Shown: piece by piece, positions 26,603 to 35,800 of the stretch | How positions within the stretch are numbered: position 1 is the stretch's first letter | How the letters are laid out: each line of letters opens with the position of its first letter | From: an uncultured Aquimarina sp. | Lineage (GTDB): Bacteria > Bacteroidota > Bacteroidia > Flavobacteriales > Flavobacteriaceae | Assembly (NCBI GenBank): GCA_947496355.1 | Contig: CANMCO010000003.1 | Coordinates: 248,001-312,000, forward strand | DNA: 64,000 nucleotides | Direction of reading: 5' to 3' | Made by a program: the position numbers and the translations under genes | Notes under the pieces: model-generated | Told to the model about the DNA's origin: nothing | The model's database searches: none | The model's input: only the letters and a program-made list of their open reading frames with translations

Positions 26603-27998
26603 CGTTGTTGCAAGTAAGCAAAGGACTATTAAAAAGGAGGCTAGGCTTACGGGAGTAGGTTTACATACCGGAAAAGAAGTTACGCTAACTTTTAAACCAG
26701 CTCCTGAAAATCACGGATATGCATTTTGCAGAATAGATCTTGAAGGAAGTCCCGTTATTGAAGCGGATGCAAATTATGTTGTAAATACACAAAGAGGTAC
26801 GAACTTAGAAAAAAATGGAGTAAGTATTCAAACTTCAGAACATGTACTTGCTGCATGTGTTGGTTTAGAGATTGACAACCTTTTGATAGAATTAGATGCT
26901 TCAGAGCCCCCAATTATGGATGGTTCAAGTAAGTTTTTTATAGAATCTTTAGAAGCTGCAGGTATTGCAGAGCAAGACGCAGAAAGAGAAGAATATATCG
27001 TTAAAGATGTAATTTCGTATACCGATGAAGAATCTGGTAGTGAAATTATAGTAATGCCGTCTGATGAATATCAGGTAACTACCATGGTAGATTTTGGAAC
27101 CAAAGTTTTAGGAACTCAGAATGCCTCTTTGAAAAAGCTTTCGGATTTTAAAAAAGAAATTGCAGATGCTAGGACTTTTAGTTTTTTACATGAATTAGAA
27201 ATGCTTTTAGAGCATGGCTTGATAAAAGGAGGAGACTTAAATAATGCAATTGTTTATGTAGATAAAGAATTGAGTCCAGGCACTATGGAGAAGCTTAAAG
27301 TAGCTTTTGGTAAGGATTCAATTGCAATTAAACCTAATGGTATTCTTGATAACTTAACATTGCATTATCCTAACGAGGCAGCCAGACATAAACTACTTGA
27401 CGTAGTTGGAGATTTAGCCCTAATTGGAACGAGAATTAGAGGAAAAATTATAGCCAACAAACCGGGGCACTTTGTAAATACACAGTTTGCAAAAAAACTT
27501 TCGAAAATTATAAAAATCGAAAAGCGTAATAAAGTTCCTCATTTCGATCTTTCTAAAGAACCATTGATGGATATTAATAAGATAATGGATATGCTTCCAC
27601 ATAGACCGCCTTTCTTGTTAATTGATAGAATTTTAGAAATGTCTGATAGTCACGTTGTTGGGCTTAAAAATGTCACAATGAATGAGCCTTTCTTTGTTGG
27701 TCATTTTCCTGGAGCTCCAGTTATGCCTGGAGTTATGCAAGTCGAAGCAATGGCGCAAACTGGGGGGATTCTAGCTTTGAGTACGGTACCAGATCCAGAA
27801 AATTACCTTACCTATTTTATGAAAATCGATAAAGTGAAATTCAAGCAACAAGTGTTACCGGGTGATACTTTGATATTCAAATTAGAACTTATTACACCGA
27901 TTCGTCGAGGTATTTGCCATATGCAAGCATTTGCTTATGCTAATGGAAGATTAGTCACAGAAGCTGAGCTTATGGCGCAAATTGTAAAATCAAAATAA
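26595..27998 (+). CDS. Bifunctional LpxC deacetylase / FabZ dehydratase
   Basis: This 467-residue protein is the Bacteroidota fusion of two enzymes. Residues about 1-300 are LpxC, the zinc UDP-3-O-acyl-GlcNAc deacetylase that commits to lipid A ([51 protein letters not shown], and the zinc motif [13 protein letters not shown]). Residues about 315-467 are FabZ, the 3-hydroxyacyl-ACP dehydratase ([42 protein letters not shown] with its catalytic histidine and glutamate). Joining them ties hydroxyacyl-ACP use in lipid A to fatty acid elongation. It overlaps lpxD and is followed after 15 bp by lpxA. Confidence 0.97.
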   Translation: MSDVVASKQRTIKKEARLTGVGLHTGKEVTLTFKPAPENHGYAFCRIDLEGSPVIEADANYVVNTQRGTNLEKNGVSIQTSEHVLAACVGLEIDNLLIELDASEPPIMDGSSKFFIESLEAAGIAEQDAEREEYIVKDVISYTDEESGSEIIVMPSDEYQVTTMVDFGTKVLGTQNASLKKLSDFKKEIADARTFSFLHELEMLLEHGLIKGGDLNNAIVYVDKELSPGTMEKLKVAFGKDSIAIKPNGILDNLTLHYPNEAARHKLLDVVGDLALIGTRIRGKIIANKPGHFVNTQFAKKLSKIIKIEKRNKVPHFDLSKEPLMDINKIMDMLPHRPPFLLIDRILEMSDSHVVGLKNVTMNEPFFVGHFPGAPVMPGVMQVEAMAQTGGILALSTVPDPENYLTYFMKIDKVKFKQQVLPGDTLIFKLELITPIRRGICHMQAFAYANGRLVTEAELMAQIVKSK

Positions 27999-28013
27999 TT
28001 AATAAAAATATAG

Positions 28014-28796
28014 ATGAATCAACCTTTAGCATACGTTCATCCGGGAGCAAAAATTGCAAAAAATGTTGTAATAGAACCTTTTACAACAATTCACAATAAT
28101 GTTGTGATCGGAGAAGGAACTTGGATAGGTTCTAATGTAACTATTATGGAAGGTGCTCGTATCGGAAAAAACTGTAGTATTTTCCCGGGAGCAGTTATTT
28201 CTGCTACTCCACAGGATAAAAAATTTAATGATGAGGATACCATTACAGAGATAGGAGATAATACCACGATTAGAGAGTGTGTTACTATCAACAGAGGTAC
28301 TACAGATAAAATGAAAACCAAGATTGGTAAGAATTGCTGGATTATGGCGTATTGTCATATTGCGCATGATTGTATTGTAGGTGATAATTGTATATTTTCA
28401 AACAATAGTACTCTGGCAGGTCACATTAATGTTGGTGATTATGTTGTTTTAGCCGGTATGGCGGCGGTACAGCAGTTTTGTAGTATAGGTAACCATGCAT
28501 TTGTAACAGGAGGATCTCTGGTGCGTAAAGATGTGCCTCCTTTTGTTAAAGCAGCTCGTGAACCGTTGTCTTATGTAGGTATTAATTCTATAGGTCTGCG
28601 CCGAAGAGGTTTTACAACAGAGAAAATTAGAGAAATTCAGAATATATATAGAATTTTATATCAGCAAAATTATAATAACTCTCAGGCAGTAGCAATAATT
28701 GAGGCCGAAATGGAAGCAACTCCAGAACGTGATGAGGTTCTAGAATTTATTAAAAATTCTCAGAGAGGAATTATGAAAGGCTACTTCTCAAATTAA
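28014..28796 (+). CDS. lpxA: UDP-N-acetylglucosamine O-acyltransferase LpxA
   Basis: LpxA transfers a 3-hydroxyacyl chain from ACP to O3 of UDP-GlcNAc, the first step of lipid A. The 260-residue protein is a left-handed beta helix with hexapeptide repeats, the catalytic histidine H118 in HIAHDCIVG, the pantetheine-side motif TINRGT, and a helical C-terminus (GLRRRGFTTEKIREIQNIYRILYQ). It completes the lpxD-lpxC/fabZ-lpxA order typical of the phylum. Confidence 0.97.
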   Translation: MNQPLAYVHPGAKIAKNVVIEPFTTIHNNVVIGEGTWIGSNVTIMEGARIGKNCSIFPGAVISATPQDKKFNDEDTITEIGDNTTIRECVTINRGTTDKMKTKIGKNCWIMAYCHIAHDCIVGDNCIFSNNSTLAGHINVGDYVVLAGMAAVQQFCSIGNHAFVTGGSLVRKDVPPFVKAAREPLSYVGINSIGLRRRGFTTEKIREIQNIYRILYQQNYNNSQAVAIIEAEMEATPERDEVLEFIKNSQRGIMKGYFSN

Positions 28797-28812
28797 AGAG
28801 AGAGAGAGAGAG
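28797..28812 (+). repeat. (AG)8 dinucleotide repeat between lpxA and efp
   Basis: Eight AG units directly follow the lpxA stop codon. A run like this can slip in replication; it does not lie in a coding frame but sits upstream of efp. Confidence 0.7.
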
Positions 28813-28850
28813 AAGAAATAAAAATAATATAAAATTAAGAAGAATAAGTA

Positions 28851-29417
28851 ATGGCAAGTACTAGTGATATCAGAAACGGATTGTGTATAAAATACAATCA
28901 TGACATATATAAAATTATAGAGTTTTTGCATGTAAAACCAGGGAAAGGACCTGCTTTTGTACGTACAAAACTTAAAAGTGTTACTACAGGAAAGGTAATT
29001 GATAATACTTTTTCTGCTGGTCATAAGATTGAAGATGTACGAGTCGAAACACATAAGTTTCAATTTCTATATGCAGAAGGTGATACTTATCATTTCATGA
29101 ATACTGAAGATTATAATCAAATTACCCTTGAAAAATCTGTTTTAGATGCTCCTGGTTTATTAAAAGAAGGTGAAGTCGTTACTGTGATTATTAATTCTGA
29201 AGATCAAATGCCTCTTTCTGTAGAGATGCCAGCAAGTGTTATTCTGGAAGTTACCGCTACAGAGCCTGGTGTTAAAGGGAATACGGCGACAAATGCTACC
29301 AAGCCAGCAATTGTAGAAACAGGAGCTGAAGTAATGGTGCCTCTTTTTATTAATGAAGGAGATAAAATCAAGGTAGAAACTGAAAAAGGTACCTACAAAG
29401 AAAGAATAAAAGAATAA
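28851..29417 (+). CDS. efp: Elongation factor P
   Basis: EF-P rescues ribosomes stalled at proline runs. The 188-residue length and three beta-barrel domains are normal. The tip loop reads HVKPGKGPAF with K32 at the position that may be modified, and the family signature KVETEKGTYKERIKE closes the C-terminus. It is embedded between lpxA and a second acyltransferase, an order I associate with Flavobacteriaceae. Confidence 0.96.
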   Translation: MASTSDIRNGLCIKYNHDIYKIIEFLHVKPGKGPAFVRTKLKSVTTGKVIDNTFSAGHKIEDVRVETHKFQFLYAEGDTYHFMNTEDYNQITLEKSVLDAPGLLKEGEVVTVIINSEDQMPLSVEMPASVILEVTATEPGVKGNTATNATKPAIVETGAEVMVPLFINEGDKIKVETEKGTYKERIKE

Positions 29418-29438
29418 GCAACCCCCTGAATTTTTATA

Positions 29439-30377
29439 ATGAAGTTTCCTCAGGCGCATACACTGCAACAAATTGCCACTATTATATCTTCAGAATTTGT
29501 GGGAGATCCTAATTTCACGATTTTGGGAATGAATGAAATACATGTTGTTACTCCTGGAGATATTGTTTTTGTTGACCATCCAAAATATTATGATAAAGCG
29601 TTGCAAAGCGCTGCTACCATAGTATTAATCAATAAAAATGTAGAATGCCCAGAAGGGAAAGCTTTATTGATTTCAGATGATCCCTTCAGAGATTTTAATA
29701 TCCTGACAGATTATTTTAAGCCATTTGCGAGTGCAAAGAATTTGATTTCATCTACCTCAAAAATAGGTGAAAATACGATTATCCAACCAGGTGCTTTTGT
29801 TGGAAACAATGTTGTAATAGGAAAAAATTGTATTATACACGCAAATGTTAGTATTTATGATAATACAGTTATAGGTGATAATGTTACAATACATTCAGGA
29901 ACTGTTTTGGGAGGAGATGCGTTTTATTATAAAAAAAGGCCAGAAGGTTTTGATAAATTAAAGTCCGGAGGCAGGGTTGTTATTGAAGATAATGTTGATT
30001 TAGGTGCTTTGTGTACTATTGACAAAGGTGTTTCTGGTGATACTACTATAAAAGAAGGGACTAAAATAGATAATCAGGTACATATTGGTCATGATACCAT
30101 TATTGGTAAGAAATGTCTTATAGCTTCACAAGTTGGGATTGCTGGATGTGTTATAGTAGAAGATGAAGTAACCATATGGGGGCAGGTTGGTCTCACAAGT
30201 GATATTACTATTGGAACTAAAGCCGTTATTTCTGCACAATCAGGAGTGAGTAAGTCTTTAGAAGCAAATAAGAGCTATTTTGGAACTCCCGCAGACGATT
30301 TCAGAAAAAAATATAAGGAGATTGCTGCTATCAGACAAATTCCTGATTTAATAGAAAAATTGAAAAAGAATGAGTAA
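29439..30377 (+). CDS. Second LpxD-like N-acyltransferase
   Basis: The 312-residue protein is a paralogue of the lpxD product earlier in the cluster: same N-terminal uridine-binding-like domain (LGMNEIHVVTPGDIVFVDHPKYYDKAL), a hexapeptide beta helix, and the catalytic histidine conserved at H218 in VHIGHDTIIG. It lacks the C-terminal helix of the other copy and diverges in the loops (AFYYKKRPEGFDKLKSGGRVVIED). It may transfer a different acyl chain or act on another UDP-sugar. The next gene overlaps its 3' end by 8 bp. Confidence 0.85.
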   Translation: MKFPQAHTLQQIATIISSEFVGDPNFTILGMNEIHVVTPGDIVFVDHPKYYDKALQSAATIVLINKNVECPEGKALLISDDPFRDFNILTDYFKPFASAKNLISSTSKIGENTIIQPGAFVGNNVVIGKNCIIHANVSIYDNTVIGDNVTIHSGTVLGGDAFYYKKRPEGFDKLKSGGRVVIEDNVDLGALCTIDKGVSGDTTIKEGTKIDNQVHIGHDTIIGKKCLIASQVGIAGCVIVEDEVTIWGQVGLTSDITIGTKAVISAQSGVSKSLEANKSYFGTPADDFRKKYKEIAAIRQIPDLIEKLKKNE

Positions 30378-30777
30378 AACAGCAAAGGATATAGTAAGAT
30401 CCTTTTATGAAACAGATTTAATACATAATTCGGAAGCTTTCTCTGAATTTTTGCATCCAGAAGTAACATTATATTGGAATAGTAGTTTTGGTTTCAGTAA
30501 GAAGAGTTTTGAAGATATTAAAACTATGTTTAATCAAATGTCGTTATCTTTTGAGACATTTAGATGTGAAATTAGTCATATTATAGCCGAGGGTAGCTCA
30601 GTTACAATACGGTATACTTATTTTGCCAAAACTATTGAAGCTCCTGATAAAGAAGAAGCAATTGCTCATTTTATTACGATTTGGGAGCTTAAAGGTGATA
30701 AATTGTATAAAGGGTATCAGATAAGTCAGCAAGGAGACAGTACTCCAGAAAGCATGATGTCATTTATTTCAAAATAA
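30370..30777 (+). CDS. NTF2/SnoaL-like small protein
   Basis: The 135-residue protein has the cone-shaped alpha+beta pattern of NTF2-like proteins: an N-terminal helix (IVRSFYETDLIHNSEAFSEFLHPEVTLYWN), a second helix, then strands (ISHIIAEGSSVTIRYTYFAKTI, FITIWELKGDKLYKGYQISQ). No catalytic residues can be assigned. Its start overlaps the end of the LpxD-like gene, so coexpression is likely. Confidence 0.75.
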   Translation: MSKTAKDIVRSFYETDLIHNSEAFSEFLHPEVTLYWNSSFGFSKKSFEDIKTMFNQMSLSFETFRCEISHIIAEGSSVTIRYTYFAKTIEAPDKEEAIAHFITIWELKGDKLYKGYQISQQGDSTPESMMSFISK

Positions 30778-30803
30778 TTAGATTTTCATTTTAACTATAG
30801 TAT

Positions 30804-30821
30804 CCAAAAGCTTACTTTTGG
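30804..30821 (+). promoter_or_regulatory. sucD promoter -7 box inside an inverted repeat
   Basis: TACTTTTG (30813-30820) fits TAnnTTTG, 31 bp before the sucD ATG. It is the right arm of the inverted repeat CCAAAAG, CTTA, CTTTTGG, so a protein bound there or a start-site hairpin could affect initiation. The -33 position has TTTTA rather than TTG. Confidence 0.5.
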
Positions 30822-30851
30822 AACTCCAAAAAAATTAAAAATCATAACGCA

Positions 30852-31724
30852 ATGAGTGTTTTAGTTAATAAAGATTCAAAAATTATTGTTCAAGGATTTA
30901 CCGGTAGTGAAGGTACTTTTCATGCAGGTCAAATGATAGAATATGGTACCAATGTTGTTGGAGGAGTTACTCCAGGAAAAGGAGGGCAGACTCACTTAGA
31001 AAAACCAGTTTTTAATACTGTAGAAGATGCTGTTAAAGAAGTAGGAGCAGATACTACGATTATTTTTGTGCCACCAGCGTTTGCTGCTGATGCAATTATG
31101 GAGGCTGCTGATGCAGGAATAAAAGTTATTATAACTATTACAGAAGGTATTCCTGTGGCTGATATGATTAAAGCTTCTAATTATATTAAGAATAAGGACT
31201 GTACACTCATTGGACCTAACTGTCCAGGTGTTATTACTCCAGGAGAGGCTAAAGTAGGTATCATGCCAGGCTTCGTTTTCAAGAAGGGAAATGTTGGAAT
31301 TGTTTCAAAGTCAGGAACTTTAACATATGAGGCAGCTGATCAGGTGGTTAAGCAAGGATTAGGGATAACTACTGCTATAGGTATTGGAGGAGACCCTATA
31401 ATAGGTACAACTACTAAGGAAGCTGTTGAGTTATTGATAAACGACCCAGAAACAAAATGTGTTGTAATGATTGGTGAAATAGGAGGCCAGCTAGAAGCAG
31501 ATGCTGCACATTGGATTAAAGAAAGTGGTACAACAAAACCCGTTGTTGGATTTATCGCAGGAGAGACTGCACCAGCAGGACGTACTATGGGGCATGCTGG
31601 AGCAATTGTAGGAGGTAGTGAAGATACTGCTGCCGCTAAAAAGGCAATTATGAGAGAATGTGGAATTCATGTAGTGGATTCTCCTGCAGAAATTGGTAAA
31701 AAAGTAGCAGAAGTAATTGCTTAA
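30852..31724 (+). CDS. sucD: Succinyl-CoA synthetase alpha subunit
   Basis: The alpha subunit of succinate-CoA ligase (TCA cycle, substrate-level phosphorylation). The 290-residue protein has the CoA-binding Rossmann start [35 protein letters not shown], and the phosphohistidine H248 in [13 protein letters not shown]. The beta subunit sucC is not adjacent, which is usual in Flavobacteriaceae. A terminator follows. Confidence 0.97.
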   Translation: MSVLVNKDSKIIVQGFTGSEGTFHAGQMIEYGTNVVGGVTPGKGGQTHLEKPVFNTVEDAVKEVGADTTIIFVPPAFAADAIMEAADAGIKVIITITEGIPVADMIKASNYIKNKDCTLIGPNCPGVITPGEAKVGIMPGFVFKKGNVGIVSKSGTLTYEAADQVVKQGLGITTAIGIGGDPIIGTTTKEAVELLINDPETKCVVMIGEIGGQLEADAAHWIKESGTTKPVVGFIAGETAPAGRTMGHAGAIVGGSEDTAAAKKAIMRECGIHVVDSPAEIGKKVAEVIA

Positions 31725-31746
31725 ATTACTGTATTATTATAAAATG

Positions 31747-31780
31747 AAACCTCCTGGTAATCCAATCGGGAGGTTTTTCT
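31747..31780 (+). terminator. Intrinsic terminator after sucD
   Basis: AAACCTCC and GGAGGTTT form an 8-bp stem around a 14-nt loop, followed by TTTTTC and a longer T run. Confidence 0.8.
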
Positions 31781-31875
31781 TTTTTTCTCTATTAGAGAAT
31801 ATTCTTTAGATATTGTAACAGAATTACCTATTTTGCGTCTGTTAGAATGTTGAAGTTATAACATAAAAATCAATC

Positions 31876-34854
31876 ATGAAGATACTTAAGTCACTTTTAT
31901 TTCTGTCGGTGGTAATTTTACTAAGCAATTGTAAAAAATCGTCAGAAACAAATCAATCACAAGAAATTACTGTCAAGCAGCATACTGATGCGGCTGGATT
32001 TAATTATGAAACTGTAACAAATGATCCTACGGGATTACGCCTTTATACTTTAGAGAATGGCCTAAAGGTTTATTTAAGCAGAAATGAAGAAGAACCCAAA
32101 ATACAAACTTATATTGCTGTACGTGCAGGTTCAAATTATGATCCCAAAGAAGCAACGGGACTAGCACATTATTTAGAACATATGGTTTTTAAAGGGACCG
32201 ATGAGATAGGTACGCAGGATTTTGAGAAAGAAAAAGTATTCCTACAGGAGATTTCTGATTTATATGAAAAACATAAAGCAGAAACTGATCCTGAAAAGAA
32301 GAAGGAAATCTATAAAAAAATTGATGAGGTTTCTCTTGAGGCATCTAAAATCTCTATATCCAATGAGTATGACAAAATGATTGCCTCTTTAGGAGCAGAG
32401 GGAACAAATGCACATACATGGTTTGAAGAAACGGTTTATAAAAATAAAATCCCAGCGAATGAATTGGATAAATGGCTTAAGGTAGAAAGTGAACGTTTTA
32501 GCCAACTGGTTTTACGTTTATTTCATACAGAATTAGAAGCTGTGTATGAAGAGTTTAATAGAGGCCAGGATAGCGATGGTAGAAAATCATATGCCGCAAT
32601 GTTAGAAGGTTTATTTCCAAATCACCCTTACGGTCAGCAAAGAACAATCGGAACATCAGAGCATCTTAAAAATCCATCGATGGTTGCGATACATAATTAT
32701 TTTGATAAATACTATGTTCCTAATAACATAGCTATGGTGTTGGTTGGTGATCTTGATTTTGATGAAACAATCAAAAAAGTTAATAATGCTTTTGGTGGTT
32801 TTGAGAAAAAAGAGGTTGTTCATCCAAAGTTGCCTAAAGAAGCTCCAATAACAAGTCCAATTATTAAAGAGGTTTTTGGGCCTACTGCAGAATCTGTTTC
32901 AATAGGCTTTCGTTCTGGTGCAATAGGAACAAAGGAGGAAAAATTATTAACCCTAGCAGATATGTTGTTGGCAAATGGTAATGCCGGTTTGATAGACTTG
33001 AATTTAAATCAAAAACAAGCGGTTCAAAGAGCTGGTTGTTCTCCAACATTCTTAAATGATTATGGATTCCATAGATTTTATGGGTCTCCTAAAGCCGACC
33101 AGACATTAGATGAAGTAAAAGATCTATTACTTTCTCAAATCGAAAAATTAAAAAAAGGAGAATTTGAAGAGTGGATGATTTCGGCAGTAATTAATGACTT
33201 AAAGTTAAGTCAAACAAGACAATACGAAAATAGCACAGCATTGGCTACGGCGTATTATGATGCTTTTATCCATCATCAAGATTGGAAGGATAAAGTTTCA
33301 TTTTTGAATGAATTGAAAACGATTTCCAAACAAGAATTAGTGGATTTCGCCAATTCGTTTTACAAGGATAACTATGTGGTTACTTATAAGCGAAAAGGAG
33401 AGGACAAGAATATTACTAAAGTTGAGAATCCAGGGATTACGCCGGTAGAGTTGAATAGAGATAAGCAGTCTAAGTTTTTAGCTGATTTTGAAAAATTAGA
33501 GACAAAACCTTTGACTCCTAAGTTTATTGATTATAAATCGGCTATTAAAGAAACTAAAACTGATAGTGGGTTACAGGTTTCATATATAGATAATCCTAAC
33601 AACGATTTGTTTAACCTCAATTTCATTTTTGATATGGGTCAAGACAATGATCGCAAAGTTTCATTAGCAGCTGGATACTTAAACTATTTGGGAACGGATA
33701 AATATTCTCCAGAAGAGTTAAAGAAAGAGTTCTATAAATTAGGAATTGATTATAATGTTAACGCAGGAGCCAATCAAACTTATGTTGGAATTTCTGGGCT
33801 GAAAGAAAACCTTGATAAAGGCCTTGAGTTACTCCAGCATTTATGGAATAACGCAGTTCCCAATCAGGAAACATATGCTAAATATGTAGAGCAGATAGCT
33901 AAAGGTCGTCAGGACAGTAAAACACAAAAACAAAATATCCTTTGGGGAGGTTTGTTGAATTATGGTAAATATGGAGAAAATTCTCCACTACGAAATATTT
34001 ATACAATTGGAGAATTGCAAGCATTAAATCCTCAGGAATTGATAGATAAAATAAAGGAACTTCGTAATTTTAAACAACGTGTGTTTTACTATGGTAAAGA
34101 TGTAGATGCGGCTATCGCTTCTATTAATAAAAATCATAAGATCAAGGGTGAATTATTAGAATATCCAGAAGAAACTAAATATGTGCAAAAAGAAACAGGA
34201 GGTAATGTATACTTTGTTGATTATGATATGGTACAAAGTGAAATGGTATTTTTAGCAAAAGGTTCTGAATTTGATCCCAATAAAATGGCAGCTTCTAGAT
34301 TATTCAATACATATTTTGGTAGTGGTTTGTCGTCAATAGTATTTCAGGAAATAAGAGAGTCAAAATCATTGGCGTATTCTGCATTTTCTTCATATGCAAC
34401 TGCATCAAAAAAAGAAGATTCAAATTATGTTTACGCATATATTGGTACTCAGGCAAATAAAATGCCTCAAGCTGTGGATGCAATGATGGATTTAATGACT
34501 AATATGCCAGAAGCAGAAAAGCAATTCAATGCAGCTAAAGAAGCGACACTAAAGAAAATTGCAGCACAGCGTATTACCAAATCCAATATTTTCTGGACTT
34601 ATGAAGGTCTTAAGAAAAGGGGTATCGATAATGATAATCGTAAGGAAATGTATGAAACTATTGAAAAAATGACACTTACCGATCTTAAATCTTTCTTTAA
34701 TGAAAATATAAAGGGCGAAACATATAATGTTCTTGTTATTGGTAATAAGAAAGATGCTGATATGAAGGCATTATCCAAGTTAGGAGTGGTAAAAGAAATG
34801 GATATAGATTATCTATTTAATTACGAGAAAGAAAATAAGGATATAAAATTATAA
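31876..34854 (+). CDS. M16-family zinc peptidase, predicted lipoprotein
   Basis: The 992-residue protein starts with a lipoprotein signal (MKILKSLLFLSVVILLSNC, lipid on C19). Two insulinase/pitrilysin halves follow: the N-terminal half has the inverse zinc motif HYLEH (98-102) and the distal glutamates in ELEAVYEEFNRG, so it should be active; the C-terminal half (about 540-980) has FGSGLSSIVFQEIRESKSLAYSAFSSY with the R/Y-type motif and no zinc site, as usual in fused M16 enzymes. Likely role: degradation of peptides in the periplasm or at the outer membrane. It is monocistronic between two terminators. Confidence 0.93.
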   Translation: MKILKSLLFLSVVILLSNCKKSSETNQSQEITVKQHTDAAGFNYETVTNDPTGLRLYTLENGLKVYLSRNEEEPKIQTYIAVRAGSNYDPKEATGLAHYLEHMVFKGTDEIGTQDFEKEKVFLQEISDLYEKHKAETDPEKKKEIYKKIDEVSLEASKISISNEYDKMIASLGAEGTNAHTWFEETVYKNKIPANELDKWLKVESERFSQLVLRLFHTELEAVYEEFNRGQDSDGRKSYAAMLEGLFPNHPYGQQRTIGTSEHLKNPSMVAIHNYFDKYYVPNNIAMVLVGDLDFDETIKKVNNAFGGFEKKEVVHPKLPKEAPITSPIIKEVFGPTAESVSIGFRSGAIGTKEEKLLTLADMLLANGNAGLIDLNLNQKQAVQRAGCSPTFLNDYGFHRFYGSPKADQTLDEVKDLLLSQIEKLKKGEFEEWMISAVINDLKLSQTRQYENSTALATAYYDAFIHHQDWKDKVSFLNELKTISKQELVDFANSFYKDNYVVTYKRKGEDKNITKVENPGITPVELNRDKQSKFLADFEKLETKPLTPKFIDYKSAIKETKTDSGLQVSYIDNPNNDLFNLNFIFDMGQDNDRKVSLAAGYLNYLGTDKYSPEELKKEFYKLGIDYNVNAGANQTYVGISGLKENLDKGLELLQHLWNNAVPNQETYAKYVEQIAKGRQDSKTQKQNILWGGLLNYGKYGENSPLRNIYTIGELQALNPQELIDKIKELRNFKQRVFYYGKDVDAAIASINKNHKIKGELLEYPEETKYVQKETGGNVYFVDYDMVQSEMVFLAKGSEFDPNKMAASRLFNTYFGSGLSSIVFQEIRESKSLAYSAFSSYATASKKEDSNYVYAYIGTQANKMPQAVDAMMDLMTNMPEAEKQFNAAKEATLKKIAAQRITKSNIFWTYEGLKKRGIDNDNRKEMYETIEKMTLTDLKSFFNENIKGETYNVLVIGNKKDADMKALSKLGVVKEMDIDYLFNYEKENKDIKL

Positions 34855-34880
34855 AGTATCTAAGAAAAAATGTTGTTGGT

Positions 34881-34908
34881 AAACCCTGTGAGAAATCACG
34901 GGGTTTAT
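34881..34908 (+). terminator. Intrinsic terminator after the M16 peptidase gene
   Basis: AAACCCTGTGA, GAAA, TCACGGGGTTT forms an 11-bp stem with one G-U pair and a stable GNRA-type loop. The T tract is short. Confidence 0.7.
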
Positions 34909-34910
34909 TG

Positions 34911-34940
34911 TTGGTCACCTGCTTGTAATTGTTATATTTG
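34911..34940 (+). promoter_or_regulatory. Bacteroidetes-type promoter of fabG
   Basis: TTG, 19 bp, TATATTTG matches the consensus fully. The box ends 37 bp before the fabG start codon. Confidence 0.75.
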
Positions 34941-34977
34941 ATAGTACAATTTATAAACACTAAAATTAATAAGGCAA

Positions 34978-35724
34978 ATGAATCTCTTACAAGGTAAAAC
35001 AGCCATTATAACAGGGGCTACACGAGGTATAGGAAAAGGAATAGCTGAAGTTTTTGCGCAAAATGGAGCTAATATTGCTTTTACATATAGTTCCTCAGTA
35101 GAAGCCGCTCAGAATTTAGAAAAAGAATTGAATAATATGGGTGTCAAAGCAAAAGGATACCAAAGTAACGCCGCTAGTTACGATCAAGCACAAGAACTGG
35201 CAAAGGATGTACTAGAAACTTTTGGAAGTATAGATATTTTAGTTAACAATGCTGGTATTACAAAAGATAATCTTTTAATGCGAATGGGAGAAGAAGACTT
35301 TGATAAAGTAATCGAAGTAAACCTTAAGAGTGTATTTAATATGACTAAAGCAGTGCAAAGAACAATGCTTAAACAACGCAAAGGAAGCATTATAAACATG
35401 AGCTCTGTTGTTGGGGTAAAGGGTAATGCTGGCCAGTCAAATTATGCAGCCTCTAAGGCGGGAATTATTGGTTTTTCAAAATCTGTTGCATTAGAACTAG
35501 GGTCAAGAAATATAAGAAGCAATGTTGTTGCACCAGGATTTATTGAAACCGAAATGACAGGGAAACTGGATGAAAAGGTTGTAGAAGGATGGCGTAATGC
35601 AATCCCTTTAAAAAGAGGAGGAACACCAGAAGATATAGCCAATATGTGTCTTTTTCTAGCTTCAGATTTAAGTGCTTATGTGACTGGACAAGTATTAAAT
35701 GTTGATGGCGGTATGCTAACCTAA
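34978..35724 (+). CDS. fabG: 3-oxoacyl-[ACP] reductase
   Basis: FabG reduces 3-oxoacyl-ACP with NADPH in fatty acid elongation. The 248-residue SDR protein has the cofactor loop TGATRGIG (12-19), NNAG (90-93), the catalytic serine in INMSSVVG (142-143), and the YxxxK pair Y156/K160. The C-terminal DGGMLT is typical. It has its own promoter and no other fab gene next to it. Confidence 0.95.
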   Translation: MNLLQGKTAIITGATRGIGKGIAEVFAQNGANIAFTYSSSVEAAQNLEKELNNMGVKAKGYQSNAASYDQAQELAKDVLETFGSIDILVNNAGITKDNLLMRMGEEDFDKVIEVNLKSVFNMTKAVQRTMLKQRKGSIINMSSVVGVKGNAGQSNYAASKAGIIGFSKSVALELGSRNIRSNVVAPGFIETEMTGKLDEKVVEGWRNAIPLKRGGTPEDIANMCLFLASDLSAYVTGQVLNVDGGMLT

Positions 35725-35800
35725 AGTAAAGAGTAAGATAAAGAGGGTAACATAAGCTCTGCTATATAGCTTTTGGCCTCTAATTTCTTAACTTCAAAAC

